Shown here: piece after piece, positions 21,888 through 34,232 of the stretch
How positions within the stretch are numbered: the first letter of the stretch is position 1
Layout: each line of letters begins with the position of its first letter
Made by a program: the position numbers and the translations under genes
NCBI GenBank assembly: GCA_951230915.1
Contig: OX579641.1
Location: forward strand, 9,362,001-9,426,000
Reading direction: 5' to 3'
Length of the DNA stretch: 64,000 nucleotides
DNA from: Antitrichia curtipendula
Lineage: Eukaryota > Streptophyta > Bryopsida > Hypnales > Leucodontaceae
The notes under the pieces: generated by a model
Database searches by the model: none
What the model saw: only the letters and a program-made list of their open reading frames with translations
What the model was told of the DNA's origin: nothing

Positions 21888-23600
21888 ACAAATTGATAAT
21901 ACAAATTTGCTACATTTGGCAAGTTGCCTATTCTACTATTAATATATTTGTCATGTCACTTTCTAGCAGCCCTTCAAAGGTTTGATTTTTTCTCTAATGT
22001 CCCCCCCTCTTATAAGACTACATTTTCTAAATAAATTTTTTAATATTTTTCACAATGAAATTTTGAAAATTCAAAAATGTAACATGTATGTCAACTTGTT
22101 ACTCTTCAAGCCCCTACTATACAAAATATTGAGATATGTTATCCAAAATTTACCACTGAAAATTTCAAGACAACACGTTTTGTCCTCTCAAGCCTTGGCA
22201 GATTAAAGTGTTAAGTGAAGGTGAATTTTTTTGTGTAGATATACACAACATTCATGAGACCCCTAAGTTTCACTATTAAAAAACTTATAACTAATTATAT
22301 ATTAAATTTCAAAGTCTCAAAACCTAAGTATATGACATTTTTAACTACACATTCTAATAGACTGCACCTTGAGACCATCCGTTCGAGTGCATGTATATTA
22401 CTGTACCCGATGATTAGAGTTGATAAAAACTTAGTCTAAGTATACATGCCAAATTTTTTTGACCTTTTTTTTCCCCTTCCAAATAGGTTGTTTGCAAAAA
22501 AAGAATCTTGTGAAATATTTCAAATTTCAGCATCTTGCAAACCTCATTTTTTGAAAAAAAATTAAATATTTCACCAATGGAAGCTATGGCCAACATTTTT
22601 TTTTTTGGGGGGGGGGGGCAATATATTGCTCAATCTGACAGATTTTTGCCAATCTGGCCGTATCCCTCCAAATTTTGGCCTACATAATGAAGCCAGCCAA
22701 TTGACACGCGACCAAAAACCACACATTGGCTATGACTGCATAGAACATGAAAACTGACTGTGAGAAGACACATTTGTCAGGCACGTTCTTCACATGCGTC
22801 TTCTTGTGGATCATTTCCCGAGTCTACGTGGCCCAAGGTTTACAACAGTGTTGCAGCAAGTGGCAAGAGTACGGTCCTGTGTGGGTTTTAAAAGAACACA
22901 TTTTTTTCCTGGCTCTTACAAGCTCCAAAAACATTTGAAAAGGTGAAAAAAGACTCGGTCTTCTTTTTAAGTGATTGAATGAGTAGTTGAGTACCCGCCC
23001 GTCGCTTCATGGTCAGGAACCGCCCTTGGATGTTACGTACCGCAGGGGCACTCACCAGACCTGCCTTCAGATTCACACAATCCCGTTTCCTGCAGAAAGG
23101 GGAAGCCGTGTCGACCAGATTACAGCAGGGAGGGGCCGAGGGGATCAGTTGCAGGGCATCTCGTACATCACTCATCGATGCGTTGTTGACATCCCGTTCG
23201 GTTGCCAGTAACGTAAGTACGTCTACGTGGAGTGGCTTGGGAACACCTTTCTCTCGTGGGCCTTTCCTTTTGTGGGCGTCCTGCCGCGCGTTTTTGGATT
23301 GCCAAAGATTCCTCTCCAAAAGCACGCCAATTCATTGGAGTGGCATGGGGAGTAGGGGGGGGGGATTGTCCAAATGAAAAAAACACGTGCTCATCGATCA
23401 GACATTGGCTCGTATTGCGTGATGGATCGATCTCTACAAATTGTTAGATACCGAATTCTTCGTTTCTTAGATTTCTCGACCAGTGGAATCGATCTAACCA
23501 CTGGCCGTGTTACTTACTTGGGAGCTCTGTCTGGAGTTACGCTCCTGCTTTGATCATCCTGTCAACACGGACCTGGAAACCTGATATTTATACAATACTT
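21888..23600. other. Intergenic DNA, then a GC-richer presumed promoter region
   Basis: AT-rich and featureless to about 22600, with a T-run/G-run at 22599-22618. From about 22960 base composition rises and looks like the upstream region of the spliced gene that follows. A minus-strand frame of 145 codons at 22888-23325 has no recognisable domain and I do not call it. Confidence 0.35.
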
Positions 23601-23689
23601 GGGTTGGCCGCAGGACAGCAAGTAGCTAGTGAGTGAGTAGTACGTGAAAGGCCTTGCTAGCTTGTTCCGGCGCTGTGCAGTAGTGCGCG

Positions 23690-25282
23690 GCGATCTGTGC
23701 AGTAGCGGCGATCTTTTTCAGTCGCCATAGCTAGCAAGCCGATTGTACGCCGGGCATTTGCGCTTTGTGTCGATCAAAGCTTGTTTTGCAGATCGAATTG
23801 GACAGACTTGCTGTAGTTTCAGATCGAGGGTTTCGCGAGGCCAGCGTTGCCGAACTGAACAGTATATGCGCCACAGGGGTTTGTAAGGGCGGCGTGAATG
23901 AAGAGCCTGTTCTTCCCATTCCTCTACTCTGTAAGGTATGTACACTTTGAAAGTGTCGAAATAAAGACTTGAGAGCGTGGTTCGTAGTATTACGTTGCCT
24001 TGATTGATTTCTGGTTGGCAAATGAAAGACAATTCCAACACATTTTACTATGGATTTGTCGGACAATTGTATGGCTAAAGTATGGGTTTTCAAAAAGTGC
24101 TAATTATAGGTGTGGCAACAATTCTCTCATGTTGAGCAAGAACTATATACAGGCATTTGCATTAGAGTTGTAAATAGTTGTGGAAATCTTGTCCTAGTCT
24201 CACTCTAATTCCAATTCCATATAGATCTTGAGGATCGGTCATTTTGTGTATACATTTGGTTGAATAGGTAATACACCTCAAGTTATGAATAAGTGTAAGA
24301 GGGCATTTGAAGGTCCATTTGTTCCACAAGTCAATGCAATTAGAAAAGGGTTGAGTGCTCATAGCATAGGCAGGAAGCTTAGGAATATTGCCTTCTTGCT
24401 ATGAAGGGTGAATGAAGAGTTTGTTTTCACATTCCACTATCTTGTCTTTCTTTGATGTTTTCCTTTTGAACAAGATTCAACTTTTGAGGCTAGTTCCATT
24501 TGGTAACAAGAAGGGATAGCCTCATTATGAGAATAACAACCCATGCCACTTTCATGTTATTTCTCATAAAGAGGCTCTATTTTCATGTTACCTAGTCCAT
24601 ATAATCTCAACGGATCATATTTTAAGACAAATGACAATCTCTCGTTAGATAGGAAGAGGCTTGTTCTTTTCCATAAGTTGGGTCTGTTTTAGTATTCTGA
24701 TGTCCTTCTTTTAGACCCTTAATTGAGCATGGTTGACCAAGATCAAACCATCCAACATTGAGATTATTTTCAGTAATGTAAAAGCAAAAGCTCATTATGA
24801 GAAATAACATCCCTCGCCTTTACAGTAGCTCAATAAGCTCAATAGTGATGCCCTCTTTTGAGCCTGGGTTGAATGAAGAATCTGTTCCTCCCATTCATGA
24901 GAGGAACAGCAGATGAATGGGAGTAACACCCTTCAGGAGGGATGACTCTATCAGGGTTTTGCATTGAAAAAACTGAGCTCAATTGAGCTCTCTTCTGCAG
25001 TGATTGTTTCAGCAGGACTTCTTTAATTTGTCCACGAGAGAGCTGCCATCAGCAGGCATGGCAGCTCTCGGGGCGAAGTACTGGAAGGCAGCGACACGGA
25101 GTCATGAGGAAGACGAGATGAAGACAATCAGGGATAGGCTCAACAGAAGAATTCGAGAACCTGATCACGTGACATCAAAAAGTTCCAAGGTGCAACAAGG
25201 ATCGAAGCAGATGGTGGATGTTCATACACTGCGGAAGAAGCTATCAGCAAAACTGAAGAAAAGGAGCATTTCGCACAACTGA
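23690..25282 (+). CDS. Small spliced gene of unknown function
   Basis: A donor (GTAAG|GTATGT, exon end 23935) follows a GC-rich stretch that I take to be an untranslated exon. An acceptor (TTCTTCTGCAG at or before 25000, or a second AG at 25012) opens the next exon. The best coding frame there starts at the ATG at 25058 (MAALGAKYWKAATRS). It ends at a stop at 25280-25282, giving 74 aa that are rich in Lys/Arg and end KKLSAKLKKRSISHN. I do not recognise it. The intron holds two further diverged copies of the exon-end phrase GAATGAAGAGCCTGTTCTTC (near 24409 and 24868), a sign of old tandem duplication. The 5' end and the transcript itself are inferred. Confidence 0.4.
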
Positions 25283-26144
25283 AGAAGTGGACGTGAAGTA
25301 GCAAGTTTTGGGGCATAATGTCAGATTGTCTTCACCAATCTACAACCAATTCTGATATTTATTTTTTGTTAGTCGAAGAGTTTGCAAAGAGGAGAATAGT
25401 TAAGGGTTCTATCGATCCCGCTTGTGAAACTTGAACTTGGCAATATGATCATTGTAATAAGTGTCATCCAAACACAATGCAAATGTCACTCAAGTTGTAG
25501 CTAATATTCCTTACAAAGTGTTTGGATAGGTGAATTGGTGGTAACAGGGGTCAGAGCAAGAGACAAGATCCCTACTAGTTTCAGAATCCTCTACTTCAGT
25601 ACGCAACGAGCTTGATTATAAAGCTGAATTCAGTAGACAGTGTCGTGATTGCTAGAAATCAACTTCCAATGCAACTCAAGTACAGAGCTATGCTGCGCAC
25701 TAGATTGCATTGAACAGCGGCGAAGAACATCCGTATAATACTGTACTCCATGATCTGGTTCTCCCATGTACCATTACTCTGAATGTGATAAAGACCAAAT
25801 TCTTGATTTGAGGCTCCCGCATGTTCCATAGTCTTTCTGCAACCATTCTGTACTCAAATACTATTGCGAGTCTCATGTACTATTCCGGTGGTACATACAA
25901 TTTAGGCCAGACATGGAAATGGCAATTGACTAATGCTCAACAATCCTGCCACTACATTGACACGAACATGATAATTCTCAAAAGGGTCACTTGGAATGTG
26001 CAACCGGTGAATGCATATGATCAAGTGACACATTGCTCCCTATACTCCTACTTGGATAATCCCACCATATTGAACAAGTAGGACTTACACAAAACACACA
26101 CGATGAACAAAGCAGCAAAGCAGAAAAGAAAGGCCAGCATCAAT

Positions 26145-26160
26145 CACTAGTAGAAAATTC
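26145..26160. mobile_element. CACTA terminus remnant
   Basis: The 16 bases CACTAGTAGAAAATTC equal the end of the CACTA element at 15138. They lie in the 3' flank of the dienelactone-hydrolase gene. The 12-base word AGCATCAATCAC occurs on both sides (26136-26147 and 26161-26172). It may be a footprint of an abortive or excised insertion. Confidence 0.45.
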
Positions 26161-26303
26161 AGCATCAATCACAAAGGAAGAATTGTGTCAGCATGATCCC
26201 CAAATCTCAAAGCTGTGGCAACGCCAGCAACGGCATCGCCATATTTCAATCTATTCCTCAGGAAACGATATATACATAAACAAATTACTGCCGGATCGCC
26301 AGC

Positions 26304-27005
26304 CTACAGATACTTCGTCAACCAGTCAATCATAAGCTTATGCGCCTCAGTCGCATTCTCCACTTCAGCTTCCTTTGTCTCATCATACCTCAGCGTCCAC
26401 CCATGCGTCACACCCGGAAAGATCTTCACAAAGCTCTTCACATCCGTCCTCGACTCCAGAAGCTCCACATACTTGTCCACTCCATCAGACGGCGCTGCAA
26501 GGACACAGATCGGCACAACAACCTCCTCGTAATCCGCAGCTTGAACCCACGAAGGATGCAACTGTACAATCGCCTTCAACACTTTCTCCTTCGCAAACGT
26601 GACCAACGTTTTAGCCCCCGAGCAAAACCCTGCGGCGCCGATGGAACCCGTGCCCTTGTCCTTCAACGCCTCCACCAAACCCTTGGTCACCTCCAATGCG
26701 TGCCCATTGTGAGGATGCTTCTGCAACCAGGTCTGAAACTCCCCAGTGGAGAAGCTACCGGTGAAGGGGTCGTCCTTGAGAACATCGGGGACGAGGACGA
26801 GGAAACCGGTGGATGCGGCAACTTTGTCTGCAAGCTTGCGGAGCAAAGGCCTCCTGAAGCCGAAGATGTCGCTAAGGAGAATGATGGCGGAGGTGGAGGA
26901 TGAGGGTCCGGTGGTATAAACGGAGTAGCCTGCGAGAGTCTCATCTTTGCCAACGAACTCGGGAGTTGCGGGAGGGGGGGGAGTGCAGCAAGCCTCCGAA
27001 GACAT
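26304..27005 (-). CDS. Dienelactone hydrolase family protein
   Basis: A single-exon frame of 233 aa with an alpha/beta-hydrolase fold of the dienelactone hydrolase family. The catalytic triad is visible as Cys128 (GFCSGAK), Asp174 (APSDGVD) and His201 (GVTHGW). The oxyanion region is ILLSDIFGF near 42-50. The length and the N-terminus (MSSEACCTPPPP, a cysteine pair followed by prolines) match cytosolic plant members, so I chose the ATG at 27005. The frame is open further upstream but has no earlier ATG. Plant homologues hydrolyse ester or lactone substrates; the natural substrate is uncertain. It lies head to head with the formate-tetrahydrofolate ligase gene, about 1.0 kb apart. Confidence 0.93.
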   Translation of the reverse strand: MSSEACCTPPPPATPEFVGKDETLAGYSVYTTGPSSSTSAIILLSDIFGFRRPLLRKLADKVAASTGFLVLVPDVLKDDPFTGSFSTGEFQTWLQKHPHNGHALEVTKGLVEALKDKGTGSIGAAGFCSGAKTLVTFAKEKVLKAIVQLHPSWVQAADYEEVVVPICVLAAPSDGVDKYVELLESRTDVKSFVKIFPGVTHGWTLRYDETKEAEVENATEAHKLMIDWLTKYL

Positions 27006-28024
27006 AGCTGCCAAGTGGAATTTGAAACCTGCAAATGCAAATTGGACGAAGGCTTGGGACACAGATGTTTGCGAGACGAAGCGAGAATGGGGTTTCGCAA
27101 AAGGCAAAAGCAAAAGCAATGGAAAAGCAAAAGCAAAAGCAAATGCAATGGAGGAAGATTGGAGACAGAGATGGATCCCCGCGATTAGGTTCTCAAGAAG
27201 GAAACTGCGAGACCTGCAGCAGCACGAAAGGAAGCAAGCTGCGATAACAGTTGTACTGTACTGTACTTTACGCAGGTAATGAATTGGCGAAAATTAATGC
27301 ATTAATCCGCCATATCCGGTTGCCTGAAATGTAAGCTTAGAGTGGCAAGGGCTCCGATGTTGCTTCCGTCCCGCTAGCAAGGGAAGCCTCCTCGGCTGCT
27401 TCAGAAGGCTGTCAATCTTTTGGGTCCGTTCCTGACTTCCTGTGTTGTCACCCTTTCGTCAGACTTCACGAGCATAACGGAAAAGGGATTACTGCATAAT
27501 ATCCTTGAACTGGGGAGCCAGAAGGAATCTTTTTGGCAAATAAAGCTACTTTTCGAATCACTTGATCTACAGTAGCTTCCGCCTCACATCACAGAATAGC
27601 CACAGTCACAAGCCACAGAATCATGCCACAGTATCATGGCCGCGGTCTCACGCCCTGTGTCATCGTCACGGTCACCAGCTCACAACAGAATCATGCCACA
27701 GTATTATCGCCACGGTCACCGGCTTTTCTTACGACGACAATTACCGTCTCTTCCGTCCTCACACGATGCGTCCGTGGTCGCAGTGTCCTTGGCGATGGAG
27801 TCGAACCCCATGCGCGTCATCCGCATCAGCTCTGCCATAGCTCCTGCCAAAGCTCCTGCACTCGCTTCACTAAATTAGCCCATCTCTCTCCCCCCCAAAA
27901 CCTCCCAGGACACTTTCTCTATCCTCAGTCGCTTGGATTCCCTTGGAATGTGGTGAGATTGGAACGAGCTTGTGCTGATCGTTTCTGAGGTTGGGAGGCG
28001 TGATCGAGGAGATTGTTGGCGGCG
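27006..28024. promoter_or_regulatory. Shared divergent promoter region
   Basis: About 1,020 bp separate the two start codons. The hydrolase leader contains an AAAAGC hexamer run (about 27102-27145). Nearer the ligase gene a phrase of about 34 bp (ACAGAATCATGCCACAGTAT...) is duplicated at about 27616 and 27684. No individual factor sites were identified with confidence. Confidence 0.5.
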
Positions 28025-31000
28025 ATGGGGACCATCCGGAAGCTGGAACCCTTGAGCCCCGTGCCGGCGGACATCGACGTCGCCAATTCCGTGAAGCCGC
28101 TGCACGTCTCCGCCATCGCGGAGGAACTCGGCTTGAAGCCCGAGGAGTACGATTGCTATGGCAAATCCAAAGCTAAGGTACGCGATGGATGGCTTGACCG
28201 ATACCGACACGGAAGTCTTTTTGTGGGTTTCTCTTCCTCTTGGTGTGGCTTGAAATCTTGGGTGGATTTGATTGCATTTGTGGTTTACTTTTGCGGTATT
28301 TGCTCTGGCGGTTCGTAATTCCAAGTAGGTTTAGATCCTGCAGTCCAATGCTGGCGCTTCATGTCGTGCATTCAAATGCATTCAAACATGTCGGATTATT
28401 GTTTCTCTGGTCTGCTGAAGACTACAGTAGGCACTAATTCCCCTGTTTTTCAACTTATGTTCTGGAGTATGGTAAATGCAATGAGCTACTTAACATTCTT
28501 GGCTAGAATGTAGGACCGGGATCCCCCCCTGCAGTATACACAAGGCACCCTAGATGTCTCCTGTTCAAGATGTCTCCCATAAAGACATCTTGCAACGGTG
28601 GTGCCCGATTCTGCATCTGTCGCAACATTCTTGAGGGACTATCTGAAGGGTCTCGGAATCAATTACTTAGCCAAGAGAAATAATTTAGGTTTATTTGTGC
28701 ACAATCTTGATCTCATGTTATGTTTCGGAAGGCGGGTGTGGCTCACATTAGAATTATTACTTTCTTTTCATCCACAGTCCTTAGTCGGCGTGTTTGCTTG
28801 TGAGTTCGTCTGATATGGATTGCATTCCTGGCAATGGTATTAATTGCGTTACAAGTGGACTAGTTCTTTCATATTCTAGTGCTCCCGGTTTGGGGGACTG
28901 CAAGCTGTGTTCTACTCTAGAATGTTATGTACGCAGTTTGGACTAACTAGGTTTTGGAATTCCTTGCGGATTTGGATGCCAAGTTCGTTAGGTTTGAGCG
29001 TTGCTCTCTCCAGTAGAGCAGTGTAATGGATCCCAAAGTGTTGGAATGTTTTGGCTACAGTTGCATTGGAAGTGTTGAATTGGGTTCCTCACTACTTGAG
29101 GGAAGTACTCGCACTACTGTAGTAAGAATTTGGGACCATAAAAATGAAGCCCTCGTGGTCACCCAGTGAGCATCCATGTGCAAATAGTGTCCGCCTCCTT
29201 GCTCTTATTAGCCTGCCAGCTCCTGCACTGTTCATGTCCAGTGAGACGAATCTAAGATTACGTTGTTTTGAATAGTATACATAGAATTATGAATTCTTAA
29301 ATGCTCATAGCTCAATTTCATTTGATTTTGTAATTGAACAACTCCAGTGGATGAGTTACAAAATTTTGATAGCGGTCCTAGATCTACGAGACGATTCAAT
29401 TTGTCATTATATAGCACCATAAATCTCTATAAATGTCATTTGAGGGTCGTGATTTATGGACCAGGGCGTTGAGGGGTTAATGATCCATAACTGGTCTATT
29501 TCATGCGTTTCTCTGTTCGTCTCTACTTACATTGCAGGCTGCTGGAGATATCGATTTCGTTTCACCGCACTGTTTCACGTAGTGGGATTGATGGTTGCTT
29601 ATGATTCATGGATGTAATTCAGTTTTTCACACATTTCCTTTGCAATTCAACATATTCTCTAACCCCTGAGTGTCCAATCAACCATTTTGTGGTCGCTTCC
29701 CAACTTCATAGGCTGCCTAGATCCCCCATTTTATTTTATTTTGAAATTTTGTATTTTTCCCGTGTAGTTCATCAAGTTATCTTTCCAAAGAAAATTATCT
29801 ACAGAAAATTATACTTCCATTTCAGAAACAACAGTTCGGAGGTGATTTTGGAGGGAGGAGACCTCTTGGGTATTTTAGGGGTTAAGAGTATGATTTGGGC
29901 AACCTAATGGCTGTATAAAGTGTATCAATGGATGATTATTTTTGGGCTTATCACTGTATCAATTCAACATTGCTTTAGTTTCGTTTTTCGCACCCTATTG
30001 AATTGCCCTCTGATATTGCAGGTCCTGCTTACCACTTTGGACAGGCTAGAAAGCGCACCAAATGGTTACTATGTGGTTGTTGGGGGAATTACTCCCACAC
30101 CTTTAGGAGAAGGAAAGTCCACCACAACCGTTGGACTATGCCAAGCACTTGGGGCTTATCTTGGGAAGAAGGTGTGTTTGAGAGCTCCTTTGTAACGTAA
30201 TGCTTATCTTAGTTCAAGCTACTCACATAGACTAAATGTTTCTGTTTCTCAGCAGCTGTTGATATGAGTATGTGAAGTGGGCATTGATCTTCCCATTTAA
30301 CTTATGGACGTATGTTGATGTTGGGGATGTGCCAGGTGGTGACCTGCATAAGGCAACCAAGCCAAGGTCCCACATTCGGGATCAAAGGAGGTGCAGCAGG
30401 CGGGGGCTACAGCCAGGTCATCCCCATGGATGAGTTCAATCTTCATATGACAGGTCAATAGCCAGTGCTACTAAAAAGATCGTTGATTCTGCTTTTTTAA
30501 TACAAGTTGAGTGACTGCATCGTGAGGAGAGGCAATGAGGCAAATTGATATACAAACAAGTTATTTGGAAATGCGTTTGATAAATGCTAATCCGGTGGCT
30601 AAATATTACTCCATTTTGCGTGATGGTTCATTTCTCACTGGCATATGACTTCCACGTGACAGGTGATATTCATGCCATCACCGCTGCCAACAACTTGCTC
30701 GCCGCAGCTATTGATGCTCGCATGTTCCACGAGTCCACTCAGTCAGACAAAGCGCTTTTGAACCGACTCTGTCCTGCTGACAAGGACAAGAAGCGCACAT
30801 TCGCGAAGGTGATGGAGAAGCGCTTGAAGAAGCTTGGAATCGACAAAACGAACCCGAACGAATTAACCCCTGAGGAAGTGAAGAAGTTCGTGCGCTTGGA
30901 TCTCGACCCAGCTCTGATCACGTGGAAACGGGTTCTCGACGTCAATGACCGTTTCCTGAGGAAAATCACGGTTGGACAAGGTCCAGACGAAAAGGGAATG

Positions 31001-32863
31001 ACGAGGGAAACCGGCTTTGATATCGCGGTTGGGAGTGAGATCATGGCTGTCTTGGCTCTCACGACCTCCATGGCTGACATGAGAAAACGATTGGGGAACA
31101 TGGTGGTGGGAACCAGCAAGGGAGGAGACCCCGTCACTGCGGATGACTTGGGCATCGGAGGAGCGCTCACTGTTCTCATGAAAGACGCGATCCATCCAAC
31201 ATTGATGCAAACGTTGGAAGGCACGCCAGTGTTAGTGCATGCGGGACCCTTTGCCAACATTGCTCACGGGAACTCCTCCGTTGTGGCGGATCAAATTGCC
31301 CTCAAGCTCGTTGGACCTGAAGGCTTTGTGGTCACGGAGGCTGGTTTCGGATCAGACATTGGCGTGGAGAAGTTCTTCAACATCAAGTGCCGGTACAGCG
31401 GGCTGACACCTCAGTGTGCGGTTATTGTGGCCACCGTGAGGGCGTTGAAAATGCACGGTGGCGGTCCTGCCGTCGTTGCAGGGAAGCCTCTGGACCATAC
31501 CTACAAGACTGAGAACGTGGAGCTCGTGAGGAGAGGTTGCGCAAATCTTGTGAAGCATATCGAGAATACCAAAACGTATGGTGTGAATGTGGTGGTTGCT
31601 GTGAACGCTTTTGCTACTGACACGGAGGATGAACTTCAAGCCGTGAGGCAGGCGGCTCTTGCTGCTGGGGCTTCGGACGCTGTGATCTGCACACATTTTG
31701 CTCATGGAGGAGCTGGAGCGGTATTCCACTAGTCTCAATCCTCTTGTATCTGCAAAGTTATTGAACTCATTGTATTTCGTGCATTATGTTTATGATTGGG
31801 AGCCTTCATCTTGGGGTTCCAGTATTTCTCTCTTTTTGTGTTGCCGACTCTGGAATAGGTGAATACCTGAGTTCATTCGATTGTGATGTGTTCAGGTTGA
31901 GCTCGGTAAGGCTGTCCAAAAGGCTTGTGAGCAGCACAATGGAGAATTCAAGTTTCTGTACCCGCTTGACATCAGTATCAAGGAGAAAATTGAAGCGATT
32001 GCAAAATCTTATGGTGCAGCCGGAGTTGAGTACTCTCCTGAGGTAAGCTTTTTTAATGTTCGGGTCATTGATGTATATGTTCGGCTCAACTGGCAGTCTG
32101 AAGGTAGGGCCGGACAAGGCTGGAGACCCGACTAGCAGAGCTTTTTGTAAATGTGGGTAAATGTAAATATTTTAGATTTGATCTTTTTCCACCGAAAATA
32201 TCGTGAATTCTGAAATTTATCTTCAAACCTTCCAATTGGCGTTCAGTTTCTCAGTGCATGTTATGCCAATCTTTGGAATGCCAATCAGTCCATCTGTTCC
32301 TCACTGGAGATTCATGCTTAAAACAATCTAGAACCTTGCAAATACTGTTGAAACAATATCTTTTACCTTATATTGTCCTGCAGTCCATCTCCAAAGTCTG
32401 GCTTTAGCATGAACATCTGAACCGTCCCACATTTTCATGCTTCCGTATTTACAAAAGTAGTCGATGCTTGACCCTTGTTTCTTGTGGAGGTGATATCATT
32501 TGGATATCTAAAGCTATCTTGGCTATGGCTATGAGCTCTGTTTCTGTCACGAATATACTCTTGCTTAATAAACTGTGTTGATGGCAGGCCGAGAAGCAAA
32601 TTGAAACTTACACCAAGCAAGGGTTCACAAACTTGCCCATCTGTGTTGCCAAGACTCAATACTCGTTCTCAGACAATGCAGCTGCGAAAGGTGTACCGAC
32701 CGGCTTCATGCTGCCCATTCGAGATGTCAGGGCCAGCGTAGGAGCAGGTTTCATTTACCCATTAATCGGTGCAATGAGCACCATGCCAGGGCTCCCAACC
32801 CGGCCATGCTTCTTTGATATCGATATTGACCTCGAGACTGGAATGGTTTTGGGGCTCTCATAG
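28025..32863 (+). CDS. THFS: Formate-tetrahydrofolate ligase (10-formyl-THF synthetase)
   Basis: Six exons join in phase to 633 aa: 28025-28177, 30022-30171, 30336-30453, 30663-31720, 31896-32042 and 32588-32863. The enzyme makes 10-formyl-tetrahydrofolate from formate, ATP and tetrahydrofolate in cytosolic one-carbon metabolism. Motifs include the nucleotide-binding [16 protein letters not shown] (72-87), [50 protein letters not shown] and the C-terminal [13 protein letters not shown]. The length equals that of the Arabidopsis enzyme and residues run colinear throughout. The start is chosen at [20 protein letters not shown], the conserved N-terminus, with no transit peptide. Intron 1 is 1,844 bp. 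The last part of intron 1 and the start of exon 2 recur as an inverted fragment near 52239. Confidence 0.97.
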
Positions 32864-33258
32864 ACGTTTCCGTGAAATGCAGACTCAGAAAATAGTTGCT
32901 CAAAGTCACCATGCGCTTTTATGTGCATGCTCAGCATAAGATTTTAACGTGTTTCACTTGTTGATTTATACAAGAGAGATCATGAACAGGAGTCATTACC
33001 TTCATTTGCAAGAAAGAGTTCTGCGTCGGTATCGTAACTTGAAACAGAGAAGCGCTCAGCACATGGGTCACGATCACATGCATTGAAGGTGAAGTGTAGA
33101 CGTGGGGTAGAGGAAACTATGTGCGCCACTTCAAGCATCTTTACACACTTTGATTATTGGGAAATGTGTATAGCTGCGGAGATGTCTTTGGGTACAAGAG
33201 ACTCTCGAAAGCATCGACGGTTGTATTGCGATCCAATTTTTCTCAAGAAAGAGAATCG

Positions 33259-33537
33259 AGCATGGCGATCACCGCTGGCTCATTTGGATGCATCGTCTGC
33301 ACTGCGCAATTGTTAACTTCACCATCGGCTACATTTTCTCACTGCCCGCCTTCTGGCACTTCTTTCGTGCCTACACCGGCTAGGAGGTCGCCGCCGCTTC
33401 GTGGATCGCTGAGGATCAGTGTCAGCGAGGCCATCAAAGATCGCAAGCTTGCTTTGAGGATATATTTATATGACCGCTGGATTGAGCCCCCCGCAGATCG
33501 GAGTCTCTTAATTCGTTTGTCCCGTAAGTGCAGGAAG
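33259..33537 (+). CDS. Possible first exon of a plastid-targeted protein
   Basis: An ATG at 33259 opens MAITAGSFGCIVCTAQLLTS. The first 50 or so residues are rich in Ser/Thr/Pro/Arg and lack acidic residues, which resembles a chloroplast transit peptide. The frame continues through SLRISVSEAIKDRKLALRIY to a good donor (GGAAG|GTAAGA after 33537). I could not identify a downstream exon. A decayed colinear duplicate lies in pieces at 35573-35700, 36165-36275 and 37425-37620. The exon abuts the end of the convergent snoRNA gene, so this could also be a truncated gene fragment. Confidence 0.4.
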
Positions 33538-33606
33538 GTAAGATTTGTAATGTGCAGGAAGTTATGGTTGCATATTCACATATAAGACGCGAAAACAAAG
33601 AAAAGA

Positions 33607-33695
33607 GAAGGCCTCAGCTCTTGGTGGTAGTTCCATGTCAGTTGACCGAAGGCCATCCAATAAGTAGCAGATAATCGGTATCATCATTAGCCTTC
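33607..33695 (-). ncRNA. C/D-box snoRNA guiding 25S rRNA
   Basis: The terminal stem is GAAGGC/GCCTTC, perfect over 6 bp. Box C is ATGATGA (33687-33681), box D is CTGA (33617-33614) and an internal CTGA serves as D'. The guide CTACCACCAAGA, one base upstream of D, is the complement of the universally conserved large-subunit rRNA word TCTTGGTGGTAG. Length is 89 nt. Confidence 0.85.
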
Positions 33696-33754
33696 AGAAC
33701 GACTCTCACGAAGCACACAAAGTGGTAAAACAAGCGCAACGTTACAGACAAATC

Positions 33755-33849
33755 CTTCGCTCAGACAGCCAAGAGTGGTTTCTTCAAATCTGGCTACTAC
33801 CCCAGATCAGAAACTCTAGTCCGAAACACTTTGGTATCATCACCGCAAG
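33755..33849 (-). ncRNA. C/D-box snoRNA guiding 25S rRNA
   Basis: Box C is GTGATGA (33843-33837), D' is CTGA (33810-33807) and D is CTGA (33764-33761). The D' guide CGGACTAGAGT complements ACTCTAGTCCG of plant 25S rRNA (in the conserved GACTCTAGTCCGAC region) with a 2-base spacer. Flanks CTTGC and GCGAAG can pair with one bulge. Confidence 0.8.
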
Positions 33850-34232
33850 ACAAACAACGAACCCTCAGAAACCCGTGTCAAATCACTCATCTCTGCTTTT
33901 CACCTATCCACTTACCAAGCCTTCCGGAAGTACTCCGAAGAATACGTTCCGGATCCAATCGTAGGGAAGAGTTAGGGCAGAGACTACAGCGTCATACGGC
34001 ACTTCCTATCTTGGGAGATTATCATCATCAGGTAAGCAACACTCGGACTATAGAACAGATAGATATAATTACCCTAAATGGCACCAATGCGAAACAGCTT
34101 TTCAGCATCCGCTTGGCTTCCTATGGAGAAGTAAAAATCTTTGTACGCCTAACCCTGGTCGACTGTTAGATCAGAGCGAGTGCTATCCACGTCGTGGCAG
34201 GTTGGCAAACCAGTTACACAGATACATGTGAA

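Noticed and set aside
22888..23377. Opposed 145- and 122-codon frames
   Set aside because: Both strands are open in the same GC-rich region upstream of a spliced gene, with no known domain on either; more likely promoter sequence.
26340..26903. Long plus-strand frame opposite the hydrolase gene
   Set aside because: It is an antisense shadow of a GC-balanced coding exon and shows no recognised motif.
27006..27119. N-terminal extension of the dienelactone hydrolase as a targeting peptide
   Set aside because: The extended frame has no ATG before 27005; the conserved start of plant homologues is at 27005.
34015..34032. Additional C/D snoRNA starting at TGATGATGAT
   Set aside because: No CTGA box lies at a usual distance downstream and no convincing rRNA complement was found.
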